Assembly (NCBI GenBank): GCA_900314995.1
Contig: OMXK01000004.1
Coordinates: 1 to 64,000 of the forward strand
Reading direction: 5' to 3'
DNA: 64,000 nucleotides
DNA from: an uncultured Prevotella sp.
GTDB taxonomy: Bacteria; Bacteroidota; Bacteroidia; Bacteroidales; Bacteroidaceae
Part shown: positions 54,069 to 63,182 of the stretch, in pieces
Layout: every line of letters starts with the position of its first letter
Position numbering within the stretch: position 1 is the stretch's first letter
The notes under the pieces: generated by a model
What the model saw: only the letters and a program-made list of their open reading frames with translations
Told to the model about the DNA's origin: nothing
Database searches by the model: none
Position numbers and translations under genes: made by a program

Positions 54069-56315
54069 CTACTTGTAATTCTTCACCCGCTCGTCTTTGA
54101 TCACGCCCTGCCAGTTCAGGCCGAAGGCAAAGTCGTAGGTATTCCCTTCGGCATCTTGGTAGCAGCGCATATCGCGCGGCACATCCTCATTCTGCTCCTC
54201 TACGGTCTTCATGTCGGCAGGCATCTGCATCGGCAGCAGGGCCGAGGGCTCGTTCTTGCCGCTGATGATGTCGAGCAGCGCCTGGTGCTGCACGTTGAAG
54301 GATACGAGGATGGCATCAGCCTTCGGCTCTATCTCGCTCAGCACCACGGGGCGCCCCGTCTCCAGGATCACGATGACGGGTTTCTCGCCCATCGCCCGCT
54401 TCGTCTCGCTCACCATCAGCATATCGTCGCGGTTGTAGGCCTTCACCGTCTTGCCTTTGTAGCTGCGGTTCGTGAATTTCTCCATCGGGTCACCGCCGGC
54501 GATGCTGACGCTACGGGCATCCACCGCCTTGTAGTCATCATACTGCAGACTGTAGGGCACATAGCCGTTGCCGCCCCGTTTCACGTCTGCCGCACTATAG
54601 CCGAAGCCCGTGCTGGGTTCTTCTATCAGACAGATGGCGAAATCAGCCTGCTCCGGCTGTTCTACGACCTCGTAATACTTCCTGACGAGTGCCAGGTCTA
54701 TCGGCTCCACCGTCTTCTCCTCAGAGATGCCGCCCCATAAGCCCGGGATGGCAGGGAAATGGCGCTTGGGCACATATACCTTGTATCTTTTATCCATGGG
54801 GAGCGTCTTGTTATCATGATTCTTCAGCATGACGACCGACTTCAGCTGCGCCTCATAGCCTTCCCGCATGAACTGCGGATTGCCCACAATCTTCTCCGAG
54901 GCCTCGGGGTCGAGATAAGGATGCTCGAAGAGCCCTACCCGGAACACATTGAGCAACAGTCTGCGCGCCGACTGCTCGAAGCGCTGGCGGGCACTCTTCT
55001 CCCCTTGCGCCTTCGCCCACATGTCGTAGGCTGCCAGCACCGGGCCTATCTCATTGTTGCCCCCATACTGGTCTACACCCGCCTGCAGGATCTTGTAGTG
55101 GCGCTCTGCCTCCGTCAGCGACTCCACGCCCCAAGGCTTGCCGCCCATCGGACTGTCGAGCACTTTCATATCCTTCGTGATGGCCCAGTCTGTGCAGACG
55201 ACGCCCTCAAACTTAGCCTCCTCGCGCAATTGCTTCTGGATGAGCCACTGGCTGTAACTGCCACCCACGTTCTCACCCGACGGATCCTGGTTCCACAGGA
55301 TGCTGTAGATAGGCATCACGGCCGAAGCCATCTCTGTACCGCCCTCCAATTTGAAGGCACCGTCGATGAACGACAGCTTGTGCTCCGCCAGATTGTTGCC
55401 GGGATAGACGGCATACTTGCCCGAGGCAAAGTGGGAGTCGCGCCCACCTTCCTGCGCTCCGTAGCCATACCAGTGTTTCACCATCGCATTGACGCTTCTC
55501 ATCCCCCATCCGCGCGTATCCGGCGTTGTCTGGAAGGCATCGCAATAGGCCCTTGCCATCTCTGTGGCCAGCAGCGGGTCTTCGCCAAAGGTGCCGCTAA
55601 AGCGCGTCCACCGTGGATCCGTGGCGATATCCACCTGAGGCGACAAGGCTGTGGCGATGCCCAGCGCCCGGTACTCCTCAGAGGCAATCTCGCCGAAGCG
55701 GTACATCAGCTGAGGATCGAAGGTAGCCGCCAGTCCGAGCGAGGTAGGCCATTGTGAGATGTGTCCGCCTGCACCGGCATTATATTCCGTTGTCGCCTTC
55801 GCCTCGTGTCGCGGGTCAGAGCTGGTGTTGGCAGGGATACCATGATCCAGCCCCTCGATGAAGGCCTGCATCCGGTTGTTCCACTGGGCAGCTGTCCGCG
55901 GACTCTCCACGCTCGTGATCAGCACAGCCCGCAGATGATCCTTGCTGAGGAATTTCTTCTGGTCTTCAGTCAGTTCGGCAGAGGGCACGGCCTGATGGCT
56001 GCTGTAGAGCATCAGCCCTGCAATCTCCTCTTTCGACAGTTTCGAGGCCAGATCCGCAGCGCGCTCCTGAGGCGTGAGCCGCCAGTCCTCGTAGGCATCC
56101 AGCGAGTCATTGCGGTTCAGGTCTTTGAAAGCATAGCCATCCTCTGTCAGCAGCTTCACGCCCGACTGCGGAGAATAGCTCAGCGTCGGCCCGTCTTCCT
56201 GCGTGACCAACACAAATGAATCCACTTGCTGCTCCGACCATTTCTGTCCGTTGCACGCCATCAGGCCTATCAGCATCCCGCCTACGACCACCACATTAGT
56301 TACTCTTGACTTCAT
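54069..56315 (-). CDS. GH3-family glycoside hydrolase lipoprotein
   Basis: 748 residues. The lipobox IGLMAC with Cys21 predicts a surface or periplasmic lipoprotein. The GH3 N-terminal barrel (about 85-440) carries the nucleophile Asp376 in VVCTDWAITKD; an alpha/beta sandwich and a C-terminal fibronectin-like domain follow. The family includes beta-glucosidases, beta-xylosidases and related enzymes; substrate cannot be assigned. Between the barrel and C-terminal domains there is a long insert (about 545-650) rich in Tyr and Asp. Confidence 0.9.
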   Translation of the reverse strand: MKSRVTNVVVVGGMLIGLMACNGQKWSEQQVDSFVLVTQEDGPTLSYSPQSGVKLLTEDGYAFKDLNRNDSLDAYEDWRLTPQERAADLASKLSKEEIAGLMLYSSHQAVPSAELTEDQKKFLSKDHLRAVLITSVESPRTAAQWNNRMQAFIEGLDHGIPANTSSDPRHEAKATTEYNAGAGGHISQWPTSLGLAATFDPQLMYRFGEIASEEYRALGIATALSPQVDIATDPRWTRFSGTFGEDPLLATEMARAYCDAFQTTPDTRGWGMRSVNAMVKHWYGYGAQEGGRDSHFASGKYAVYPGNNLAEHKLSFIDGAFKLEGGTEMASAVMPIYSILWNQDPSGENVGGSYSQWLIQKQLREEAKFEGVVCTDWAITKDMKVLDSPMGGKPWGVESLTEAERHYKILQAGVDQYGGNNEIGPVLAAYDMWAKAQGEKSARQRFEQSARRLLLNVFRVGLFEHPYLDPEASEKIVGNPQFMREGYEAQLKSVVMLKNHDNKTLPMDKRYKVYVPKRHFPAIPGLWGGISEEKTVEPIDLALVRKYYEVVEQPEQADFAICLIEEPSTGFGYSAADVKRGGNGYVPYSLQYDDYKAVDARSVSIAGGDPMEKFTNRSYKGKTVKAYNRDDMLMVSETKRAMGEKPVIVILETGRPVVLSEIEPKADAILVSFNVQHQALLDIISGKNEPSALLPMQMPADMKTVEEQNEDVPRDMRCYQDAEGNTYDFAFGLNWQGVIKDERVKNYK

Positions 56316-56352
56316 ATTCTTAGTTATTGGATAACTTATTAATACTCGCTTG

Positions 56353-56383
56353 CAAAATTACGAAAAATCGAGCGCAAAACAAA
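56353..56383 (-). promoter_or_regulatory. Consensus promoter of the GH3 gene
   Basis: On the minus strand TTTG (56380-56383), a 19-base spacer and TAATTTTG (56353-56360), about 38 bases before the GH3 ATG. The rest of the 274-base gap up to the vWA gene shows no further gene or clear promoter. Confidence 0.75.
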
Positions 56384-56589
56384 GAAACTTGTTTCTTTTT
56401 TTTGCCCAAATATTCACAATTTACTGCTTTTTGCCTTTTCTTATGCTTTTGCCTCTCGCTGGGGGCTGGCACTGATGTAAAGTCGCCAGCGACTATCTCT
56501 TCAGAGTTTAACATTCTTTATACGAAAGTGGTGCAGGGTTTTGGCATATTCATCGTTTAATAAATGGAGAATCATTTAAAAAGACAGAT

Positions 56590-58107
56590 ATGAAACGTTT
56601 ATTTTTCAAATTCATGACCCTGATGCTAGGTCTGCTGGTAACAGGATGTAGTAGGACTCCCGCTGATGAAGCAACGGCAGTTAATTACCAACCACAATTC
56701 GAGGCTTTCTCTATGGGAATACTGGATTGTGTCCCCATCCGCCAAGACGGCAACCGCTTCGACGAGTTTGCGGATAACCCCTTTGTGAAAGTATCCGAAC
56801 AACCCACCTCCACTTTCTCCGTGGATGCCGATGGCGCATCCTACGGCATCATGCGGCGCTATCTGAACTACGATCTCGCCATCGTTCCTGCCAGCGTTCG
56901 CATTGAGGAGTTTCTGAATTATTTCACTTTCAATTACGCTGCCCCCAACAGCGATGATGCCATAGCTATCAACGCCGAGGTAGGCCCTTGCCCATGGAAT
57001 CCCCAACACCAGCTGTTGCGACTCGGACTGAAGGGTAAAGAGCTGAAAGAGAGCGAGATACCCCGTGCCAACTTCGTTTTCCTCGTAGATGTCTCAGGCT
57101 CCATGCAGGGCAAAGACCGTTTGGACCTGCTGAAATCAGGACTGAAAGAACTGCTCTTCCAGCTGAACCCTGACGACCGTATCTCGCTCATCACATATTC
57201 TGGCAAAGTAGAGAAACTGCTCGAATCGACACCCGTCTCGGAGGCCGGCAGGATCAAGGAAGCCATCGACCGTCTGAGCGCCAATGGCAGTACTGCAGGC
57301 GGCGAAGCCCTGAAGATGGCCTACGAGGAGGCTCTGGCCAATTACGATCCGAAGTGCAACAATCGCATCATCCTGGGTACCGACGGCGACTTTAATGTTG
57401 GCGTCACCAGCACCGAAGCCCTCGTGGAAATGGTGGAAGGCTATGCCAAGAAAGGTATCTATCTCAGCTGTCTCGGCTTCGGCATGGGCAATCTGAACGA
57501 CGGGATGATGGAGAAGATCAGCAATTCGGGCAACGGTGCCTACCATTATATCGACTGCGAGGACGAAATGATGAAAGTGTTTGTTACAGAGCGCGAACGC
57601 TTCGTCAGCGTCGCCAACGATACCAAATGTCAGATTACCTTCGATAAAGATATCGTTGACAGCTACCGCCTGATTGGTTATGAGAACCGCGTGATGAACA
57701 ACGAGGACTTTGCCGATGACGAGAAGGATGCTGGAGAGATTGGTGCGGGCCAGACCATCACGGCCCTCTATGAAGTGGCGCTCAATGAAGCTGCTTTGGG
57801 ACAAGGCATACAGCCCTTCGTCACCTTCGACTGCCGTTACAAACGCTCACTCGGCGATGAGAGCCTCCCGCTGCAGGTCAAACTGACAACGGAACATATC
57901 TTCAATAAGAACGAACGCTCTGGGGAATTCTACTTCGCTGCCGGCATCGCTGCCTACGGCATGATACTCCGCGACTCACCCTTCAAAGGCGATGCCACCA
58001 TCGATATGGCAAAGCAACTCGTAAACCAAAGTCTCACCTTCGATCCCGGTAATCACCGCCAAGAACTCCTGCAACTGATGGATAAATACGTCAAAATGAA
58101 GGAATAA
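56590..58107 (+). CDS. YfbK-like von Willebrand factor A-domain lipoprotein
   Basis: 505 residues. Lipobox LLVTGC with Cys20; an N-terminal vWA-associated domain (about 60-150), a vWA domain with MIDAS motif DVSGS at Asp167 (about 160-335), and a C-terminal DUF3520-like region. Typical YfbK-like proteins of this phylum often carry an additional carboxypeptidase-regulatory N-terminal domain; this one does not. Function unknown. No promoter box was recognised in front. Confidence 0.88.
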   Translation: MKRLFFKFMTLMLGLLVTGCSRTPADEATAVNYQPQFEAFSMGILDCVPIRQDGNRFDEFADNPFVKVSEQPTSTFSVDADGASYGIMRRYLNYDLAIVPASVRIEEFLNYFTFNYAAPNSDDAIAINAEVGPCPWNPQHQLLRLGLKGKELKESEIPRANFVFLVDVSGSMQGKDRLDLLKSGLKELLFQLNPDDRISLITYSGKVEKLLESTPVSEAGRIKEAIDRLSANGSTAGGEALKMAYEEALANYDPKCNNRIILGTDGDFNVGVTSTEALVEMVEGYAKKGIYLSCLGFGMGNLNDGMMEKISNSGNGAYHYIDCEDEMMKVFVTERERFVSVANDTKCQITFDKDIVDSYRLIGYENRVMNNEDFADDEKDAGEIGAGQTITALYEVALNEAALGQGIQPFVTFDCRYKRSLGDESLPLQVKLTTEHIFNKNERSGEFYFAAGIAAYGMILRDSPFKGDATIDMAKQLVNQSLTFDPGNHRQELLQLMDKYVKMKE

Positions 58108-58119
58108 TTATTAAAACGC

Positions 58120-58150
58120 TTGCCTGTTCCAACTATTTATGCTATCTTTG
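58120..58150 (+). promoter_or_regulatory. Promoter of ndk-dsbD
   Basis: TTG (58120-58122), a 20-base spacer and TATCTTTG (58143-58150). It lies inside an upstream in-frame extension of ndk and so places the start at 58184. Confidence 0.7.
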
Positions 58151-58183
58151 CAACGAGAAGTACAACCCCAAACAATTATCAAT

Positions 58184-58648
58184 ATGGAAACAACATTAGT
58201 ATTACTGAAACCCAGCTGCGTTCAGAGACAGCTGATCGGTGAGGTGGTGAACCGTTTTGAGCGTCGCGGACTCCGTATCTCAGGTATGAAAATGATGCAG
58301 CTCAGCGATGAGATCCTGCGCGAGCACTATGCGCATCTTGTAGACAAACCTTTCTTCCCCGGACTATGCGCTTCGATGCAGGCTTCGCCCGTGGTGGCCA
58401 TGGCCATCTCTGGTGTGGAGGCCGTGCAGGTGGTGCGCACGATGGCTGGCGTTACCAATGGCCGTCAGGCTGCTCCCGGCACCATCCGCGGTGACTACTC
58501 CGTGAGCAACCAGCAGAATATCGTCCACGCTTCAGACTCGGTGGAGAATGCTGCTATCGAGGTGGCCCGCTTCTTCAAGCCCGAGGAGATTTTCGACTAT
58601 CAGAGCGGTGCCTTCGCCTATGTGTATGGTGAGGGAGAGTGCAAGTAA
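58184..58648 (+). CDS. ndk: Nucleoside diphosphate kinase
   Basis: 154 residues from the Met at 58184 (METTLVLLKPSC); an earlier frame start at 58139 overlaps the promoter. The active-site histidine is His115 in QNIVHASDSVENA, and the substrate loop RGDYS is present. It balances NTP and dNTP pools by phosphate transfer. dsbD starts four bases after its stop. Confidence 0.96.
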   Translation: METTLVLLKPSCVQRQLIGEVVNRFERRGLRISGMKMMQLSDEILREHYAHLVDKPFFPGLCASMQASPVVAMAISGVEAVQVVRTMAGVTNGRQAAPGTIRGDYSVSNQQNIVHASDSVENAAIEVARFFKPEEIFDYQSGAFAYVYGEGECK

Positions 58649-58652
58649 CGGC

Positions 58653-60731
58653 ATGAATGGACTAAGGAAGCTGCTCCTGACGTGCTGGGTGCTGCTGGCA
58701 GCCCTGGCGCTTCAGGCGCAGATTGTGGATCCCATACACTTCACTTCGGAACTGAAGACGGGTGAGGGTGACGAGGCGGAGATCGTGTTCCACGCCAAGA
58801 TCGACGCTGGCTGGCATGTCTATTCGACAGATCTCGGGAGCGGCGGTCCTACGGAGGCTACGTTCAACGTGGTGAAGATGGACGGTGCCGAGCCCGTGGG
58901 CAAGCTGACGCCGAGGGGGAAGGTGATCAAGAAGATGGACAAGCTCTTCGACATGGAGTTGAAATACTTCGAGAACGAGGCCACCTTCGTCCAGAAAATC
59001 CGCTTCACGAAGCCTGACTACGACATCGACTGTTATCTGGAGTATGGTGCCTGCAGCGATGCCAGCTGTCTGCCGCCTTCGGAGGTGGCGCTGAAGCAAC
59101 GGGGCAAGAGTCCTATGGCTAGTGCGCCGAATGCTGCCGACAAAAAGACTGAGGATGTCGCCAAGACGGTTCCTGCGGCTACAGACAATCCGCTGCCCGA
59201 AGAGACGGTACCCACCGTTGCTAAGAACGATACGGCCAAGGTGGATTCCATCGCTACGGTCAGTGATGCGGTGGCCGATGACTTGTGGACGCCCGTTACC
59301 GATGAGTTACGTGCCCTTGGTTCAGGCGAGGATCTGGCCAAGCAGTCGTTGTTGTGGCTGCTGCTCATGGGTTTTGTGGCTGGTCTGCTGGCTGTCTGCA
59401 TGCCCTGCATCTGGCCTATCATCCCGATGACCGTCAGTTTCTTCCTGAAGCGTTCGAAGGACGATAAGAAGAAAGGTATCCGCGATGCCTTCACCTACGG
59501 CATCTCCATCGTCGTCATCTACCTCGGTCTTGGTCTGCTCGTAACGGCACTCTTCGGCAGTGATACGCTGAATGCGATGTCGACGAATGCCGTGTTCAAC
59601 GTGTTCCTCTTCGTGCTGCTCGTGGTGTTTGCCCTGAGTTTCTTCGGCTGGTTCGAGATCACGCTGCCCGAGGGATGGGCCAACGCGGTAGACACGAAGG
59701 CTTCGGAGACCAGCGGACTGATCAGCATCTTCCTGATGGCCTTCACGCTGGTGCTGGTATCCTTCTCGTGCACGGGTCCTATCATCGGCATGCTGCTCGT
59801 GCAGACCACGACGACCGGCAATTGGCTGGCGCCTGCCGTGGGTATGCTGGGCTTTGCCTTGGCCCTGGCGCTGCCGTTCACGCTCTTTGCAATGTTCCCC
59901 TCGTGGCTGAAGTCGGCTCCGAAGTCGGGTTCATGGATGACAACGCTGAAGGTGGTGCTCGGTTTCATCGAGCTGGCCTTCTCGCTAAAGTTCCTCTCCG
60001 TAGCCGATCTGGCATACGGCTGGCATATCCTCGACCGCGAGGTGTTCCTGTCGCTGTGGATTGTCATCTTCGCCCTCTTGGGTGCCTACCTCTGCGGATG
60101 GCTGAAGTTCCAGGCAGATGAGATCGGCGGCGAAATGAACAAGCCGATGCCCGTGGTCTGCATCATGGGTGGACTGGTGTCGCTGGCCTTCGCCGTCTAT
60201 ATGGTGCCCGGGCTTTGGGGCGCTCCTTGCAAGGCCGTCAGCGCCTTTGCGCCACCAATGAATACACAGGACTTCAACCTCAATCCCAAAGTGGTGGAGG
60301 CGGAGTATCTTGACTATGAATCAGGCATGGCTGTCGCCAGGGCTCAGGGCAAGCCTGTCTTCATCGATTTCACGGGCTTTGGTTGTGTGAACTGTCGCAA
60401 AATGGAGGCTGCCGTATGGTCGGATGCCCGTGTGGCCGACAAACTGAAGAACGACTACGTGCTCATCTCACTCTATGTTGATGACAAGACACCCTTGAAG
60501 GAGCCTTTCGAGATAACGGACGAAACGGGGAACAAGAAGACGCTGCGCACTGTCGGTGCCAAGTGGAGCTACCTGCAGAGTCATAAGTTCGGTGCCAACG
60601 CCCAGCCCTTCTACGTAGCCCTTGATCCCTTTACCGGAAAGCCGCTTACCGGCAGTCGTGGGTTCAACGAAGACGTCGCTGCCTACATGGACTTCCTCAA
60701 CCAAGGACTGAGGAACTACCAACAGCAGTAA
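58653..60731 (+). CDS. dsbD: Thiol:disulfide interchange protein DsbD
   Basis: 692 residues from the Met at 58653 (MNGLRKLLLTC), giving a signal peptide. An N-terminal immunoglobulin-like DsbD-alpha domain (about 25-150) is followed by a variable linker and eight membrane segments with the transmembrane cysteines Cys249/Cys252 (CMPC) and Cys373 (FSCTGP). A thioredoxin-like C-terminal domain has CxxC Cys578-Cys581 (GCVNCRK). It carries electrons from cytoplasmic thioredoxin to the periplasm. Its end abuts the 3' terminator of the convergent riboswitch RNA. Confidence 0.95.
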   Translation: MNGLRKLLLTCWVLLAALALQAQIVDPIHFTSELKTGEGDEAEIVFHAKIDAGWHVYSTDLGSGGPTEATFNVVKMDGAEPVGKLTPRGKVIKKMDKLFDMELKYFENEATFVQKIRFTKPDYDIDCYLEYGACSDASCLPPSEVALKQRGKSPMASAPNAADKKTEDVAKTVPAATDNPLPEETVPTVAKNDTAKVDSIATVSDAVADDLWTPVTDELRALGSGEDLAKQSLLWLLLMGFVAGLLAVCMPCIWPIIPMTVSFFLKRSKDDKKKGIRDAFTYGISIVVIYLGLGLLVTALFGSDTLNAMSTNAVFNVFLFVLLVVFALSFFGWFEITLPEGWANAVDTKASETSGLISIFLMAFTLVLVSFSCTGPIIGMLLVQTTTTGNWLAPAVGMLGFALALALPFTLFAMFPSWLKSAPKSGSWMTTLKVVLGFIELAFSLKFLSVADLAYGWHILDREVFLSLWIVIFALLGAYLCGWLKFQADEIGGEMNKPMPVVCIMGGLVSLAFAVYMVPGLWGAPCKAVSAFAPPMNTQDFNLNPKVVEAEYLDYESGMAVARAQGKPVFIDFTGFGCVNCRKMEAAVWSDARVADKLKNDYVLISLYVDDKTPLKEPFEITDETGNKKTLRTVGAKWSYLQSHKFGANAQPFYVALDPFTGKPLTGSRGFNEDVAAYMDFLNQGLRNYQQQ

Positions 60732-60735
60732 TTGC

Positions 60736-60774
60736 AAAAAGAAAGAGGCCGTGCCTCACGGCAGGGTCTCTTTC
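60736..60774 (-). terminator. Intrinsic terminator of the riboswitch RNA
   Basis: GAAAGAG (60741-60747) pairs with CTCTTTC (60768-60774), and GCCGTG (60748-60753) with CACGGC (60757-60762), with a 5-base bulge. On the minus strand it is followed by five T residues (60736-60740). On the plus strand no T-tract follows, so it is oriented for the minus-strand RNA. Confidence 0.8.
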
Positions 60775-60847
60775 ACAAACCTATATAATAATACACGTAT
60801 GTAAAGCGTCGCAGAGAGCCAATGGCAACGGCTCCTGAACAACTCAT
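60773..60847 (-). CDS. Possible 24-residue ORF in the riboswitch RNA
   Basis: ATG at 60847 opens a 24-codon frame (starts MSCSGAVAIGSLRR) whose TGA falls in the arm of the terminator hairpin. No ribosome site or known family; it could be chance. Confidence 0.12.
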   Translation of the reverse strand: MSCSGAVAIGSLRRFTYVYYYIGL

Positions 60848-60912
60848 GATACCATAAAAACCTGTCTTTCGCCGCCTGCCCTTACATCGAGGACGATTGG
60901 CATTCTTTCCAT

Positions 60913-61068
60913 CAAAGGCTGGTCTTCTGACTACACTCCACTCCGAAGTGCCTTCTCACCCTTGCGGGCAATGGCTTTCTGCTTCAGAGCCATACGGGAG
61001 CTCACAGCTGCGGGACAGTCGGAGACTTTCACTCCATTCCCAATTAATCGCGGTTAAGCGAACCTCTG
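60913..61068 (-). ncRNA. Cobalamin riboswitch aptamer
   Basis: Read on the minus strand, P1 is CAGAGGTT (61061-61068) with AGCCTTTG (60913-60920), an 8-pair helix with two G-U pairs. Conserved core parts are present: GGGAATGGAGTGAAAGTC, the CTGTCCCGCAGCTGTGA element, the GCCATTG loop, and the B12-box AGTCAGAAGACCAGCC. Size (156 nt) is in the lower range for this class. Confidence 0.9.
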
Positions 61069-61095
61069 TGGGACAATCCTACCGGATGTCGGGTG

Positions 61096-61127
61096 CAAAG
61101 ATACGAACAAATCCTGAAACCACCAAA
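61096..61127 (-). promoter_or_regulatory. Consensus promoter of the riboswitch RNA
   Basis: On the minus strand TTTG (61124-61127), a 20-base spacer and TATCTTTG (61096-61103): a full match. It lies 13 bases downstream of the susD operon's terminator, so the riboswitch is not part of the susCD transcript. Confidence 0.8.
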
Positions 61128-61137
61128 TTTTTTGGAC

Positions 61138-61174
61138 ACAAAAAAACACGGAGCGTCATCACAACGCCCCGTGT
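61138..61174 (-). terminator. Intrinsic terminator of the second susC-susD operon
   Basis: On the minus strand ACACGG-G-GCGT, a 7-base loop, then ACGC-T-CCGTGT, followed by a run of T residues. It lies 22 bases after the susD stop. Confidence 0.8.
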
Positions 61175-61195
61175 CCAAGAGAGATACTAACTTTA

Positions 61196-63148
61196 TTAAT
61201 TCCTATATGCGGGATTCTGATATGCGGCTTTCTCATCTTCGCTCATTTCCATACCGTCGATCTGACCCTGAGGGATCGGGCGGAGGTAATATCCAACGGG
61301 GATGTCGCGCTTGAACTCCTGCAGATCCTTGTCGGTATAGCCATCACCGGCGATGTGGTAGACACCTGCACGCTCTGCCCACTTCTGGGTGCGGACGAGG
61401 TCGAACCAACGATAGCCCTCACCCCAGTACTCACGGCTACGCTCGTCGAGGATGAAGTCGATGGTGATGGTGGCAGGCGTAGCGGCCAGCATCTCGGTGC
61501 TATGGTCGGCAGCAAACGGCGCACGTGCATTGACGCAGTAAGTCTGCTTACCGGCACGCTCACGGAGCACATTCACCATGGCCTTGGCATCCTCGTTCTT
61601 ACCGAGCTTCGCAGCAGCCTCGGCGGCGATGAGATAGAACTCAGAGAACTTGGCAATGTTCCAAGGACGGGGGCTACCACCGTTCACCTTAGAACCAAGG
61701 CTACCGGCGTTATCAGTACGGTAGATACCGATCTTCCAGTTACAGGGGTACTTCTTACGGCTGATGTGATTCACGGCGACTACGAAGTCAGCACGTCCCG
61801 GCATCTCACCGAAACCAAGCTTACCATCGGCACCAGTGTAGTTGATATTGGCATCTTCACTCTCAGGAACCCAGCTGAAGTAGATTTCGCCAGGCTTTAC
61901 CTGCATGCCGTTGGCACCAGTCACATAAGCAGCAGGATTACCAGCCTTATCCCAGTTGGTGAAGTAGCTCAGTGTGAAGGTGGCATCGTAACGAGAGTCG
62001 ATACCCTTCACCTCGTCTTCCCATACACCGCCCTTGATGAAGGCATCGGCCACAGGCGCCATACGGGTCCAAGGACGTCCGAGGCCCTGAACAGCCTCAC
62101 GCTGAACGGGGTTGATGTCGTTACCATCAGGATCCTTTGCAATCATCTCGGTGTAGTTCCAGGTCTCCATCCAGTAAGCGAAGTTCTCAGGAGAGCCACC
62201 GCTACCCCAGCCATAGCCTACGCCACCGTTACCGAACTTCTCGTCCTCGTCGTGGTCGGCATAGAGCATGATCTCCTTATTGCGATCCTGTGTAGCCACA
62301 TTCACATCATAGAACGTAGGCTGCAGTCCGTAAGGACCGGGATTGTCGATACCGGCTTTTGCCATGTCGTATGCCTTCTGGAAGTAGCTGCTAGCCTGCC
62401 CGGCATCGCGGCTGCACTCAGGATAGGTGGGGATGTTGTTGGGATTCTCCAACCACCAGGCGTAGGTGAGATAAGCCTTTGAGAGATACAGACGGGCGAG
62501 GTTCTTCGTGGCGGTACCTGTGAGACGGGGATTATCCGGCAGATCTGCCAGTGCCTTCTCGAGGTCGGGGAAGATACACTTGGTATAAACCTCGGGAACC
62601 GTGTTACGTACAGAAGTACGGATGGTAGAGGTGTTGAACTTCAGTTCGCCTGCACCAAGATCCAGGGGCACACCACCATAGGTCTGCACGAGGATGAAGT
62701 AGTCGAAGGCGCGGAAGAAGTAAGCCTCGGCGAGCAGGGCATCGTCCATGCCTGCAGCAGCACCATTCTCGATGATGCCACTGGCGGTGTTGATGTTTGA
62801 GAACGCAGCGCCCCAGCATCCGCCGGCGATACTGTTGGTAGGCACCATCTGGCCAACGCCTGAGAGGTCGGCATCCTTGAAGTTACCATCGGCAGACTGT
62901 GCCCATGTGTATTCATCCGTACCAGTCTCAAGACTGTTCAGATAGTAACCGTTGCCATAGAAATAGCGGAGGTGGGCATAGAGCGAAGTCAGACCGCCCT
63001 CAATACCCGATTTCGTGGTGAAGAACGACGGGTCGAAATTGCTGCGCGGCTGCTCATCGAGCACACTGTTACAGGACGTCATGGCTGTAGAGAGACCACA
63101 GCAAACAAGACCCGCAGCAAGGATATATTTGATACTTTTAGTTTTCAT
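61196..63148 (-). CDS. susD: SusD/RagB-family glycan-binding lipoprotein (second locus)
   Basis: 650 residues, longer than the susD at 37 kb. The lipobox AMTSC has Cys26. The SusD scaffold is visible in AYFFRAFDYFILVQTYGGVPL and, near the end, DERSREYWGEGYRWFDLVRT, with a late PIPQGQ stretch. It lies 34 bases after the partial susC. Sequence identity to the other SusD is clearly low, so a different glycan is likely. Confidence 0.95.
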   Translation of the reverse strand: MKTKSIKYILAAGLVCCGLSTAMTSCNSVLDEQPRSNFDPSFFTTKSGIEGGLTSLYAHLRYFYGNGYYLNSLETGTDEYTWAQSADGNFKDADLSGVGQMVPTNSIAGGCWGAAFSNINTASGIIENGAAAGMDDALLAEAYFFRAFDYFILVQTYGGVPLDLGAGELKFNTSTIRTSVRNTVPEVYTKCIFPDLEKALADLPDNPRLTGTATKNLARLYLSKAYLTYAWWLENPNNIPTYPECSRDAGQASSYFQKAYDMAKAGIDNPGPYGLQPTFYDVNVATQDRNKEIMLYADHDEDEKFGNGGVGYGWGSGGSPENFAYWMETWNYTEMIAKDPDGNDINPVQREAVQGLGRPWTRMAPVADAFIKGGVWEDEVKGIDSRYDATFTLSYFTNWDKAGNPAAYVTGANGMQVKPGEIYFSWVPESEDANINYTGADGKLGFGEMPGRADFVVAVNHISRKKYPCNWKIGIYRTDNAGSLGSKVNGGSPRPWNIAKFSEFYLIAAEAAAKLGKNEDAKAMVNVLRERAGKQTYCVNARAPFAADHSTEMLAATPATITIDFILDERSREYWGEGYRWFDLVRTQKWAERAGVYHIAGDGYTDKDLQEFKRDIPVGYYLRPIPQGQIDGMEMSEDEKAAYQNPAYRN

Positions 63149-63182
63149 AACTTTACTATTTTTACTTTTATACCTTTTTCCT

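Larger units (their letters stand above)
60736..61090 (-). ncRNA. Free-standing cobalamin-riboswitch transcript (about 350 nt)
   Basis: A complete transcription unit on the minus strand: consensus promoter at 61096-61127, cobalamin aptamer at 60913-61068, about 140 bases of further sequence and an intrinsic terminator at 60736-60774. No B12 transport or synthesis gene lies downstream; the convergent dsbD ends at 60731. It accounts for most of the 464-base gap between dsbD and susD. A GAGCC/GGCTC hairpin (60816-60834) has a loop that repeats GCCATTG, the same sequence found in the aptamer's L5 region. The RNA may be a regulatory RNA, or a leftover riboswitch whose gene was lost. Confidence 0.7.

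Noticed and set aside
56320-56560. Small open frames on both strands in the GH3-vWA gap
   Set aside because: They overlap the GH3 promoter, are AT-rich and have no family features.
60897-61190. Plus-strand open frame of 97 codons between dsbD and susD
   Set aside because: It lies opposite the cobalamin aptamer and a terminator; the conserved RNA explains the sequence.
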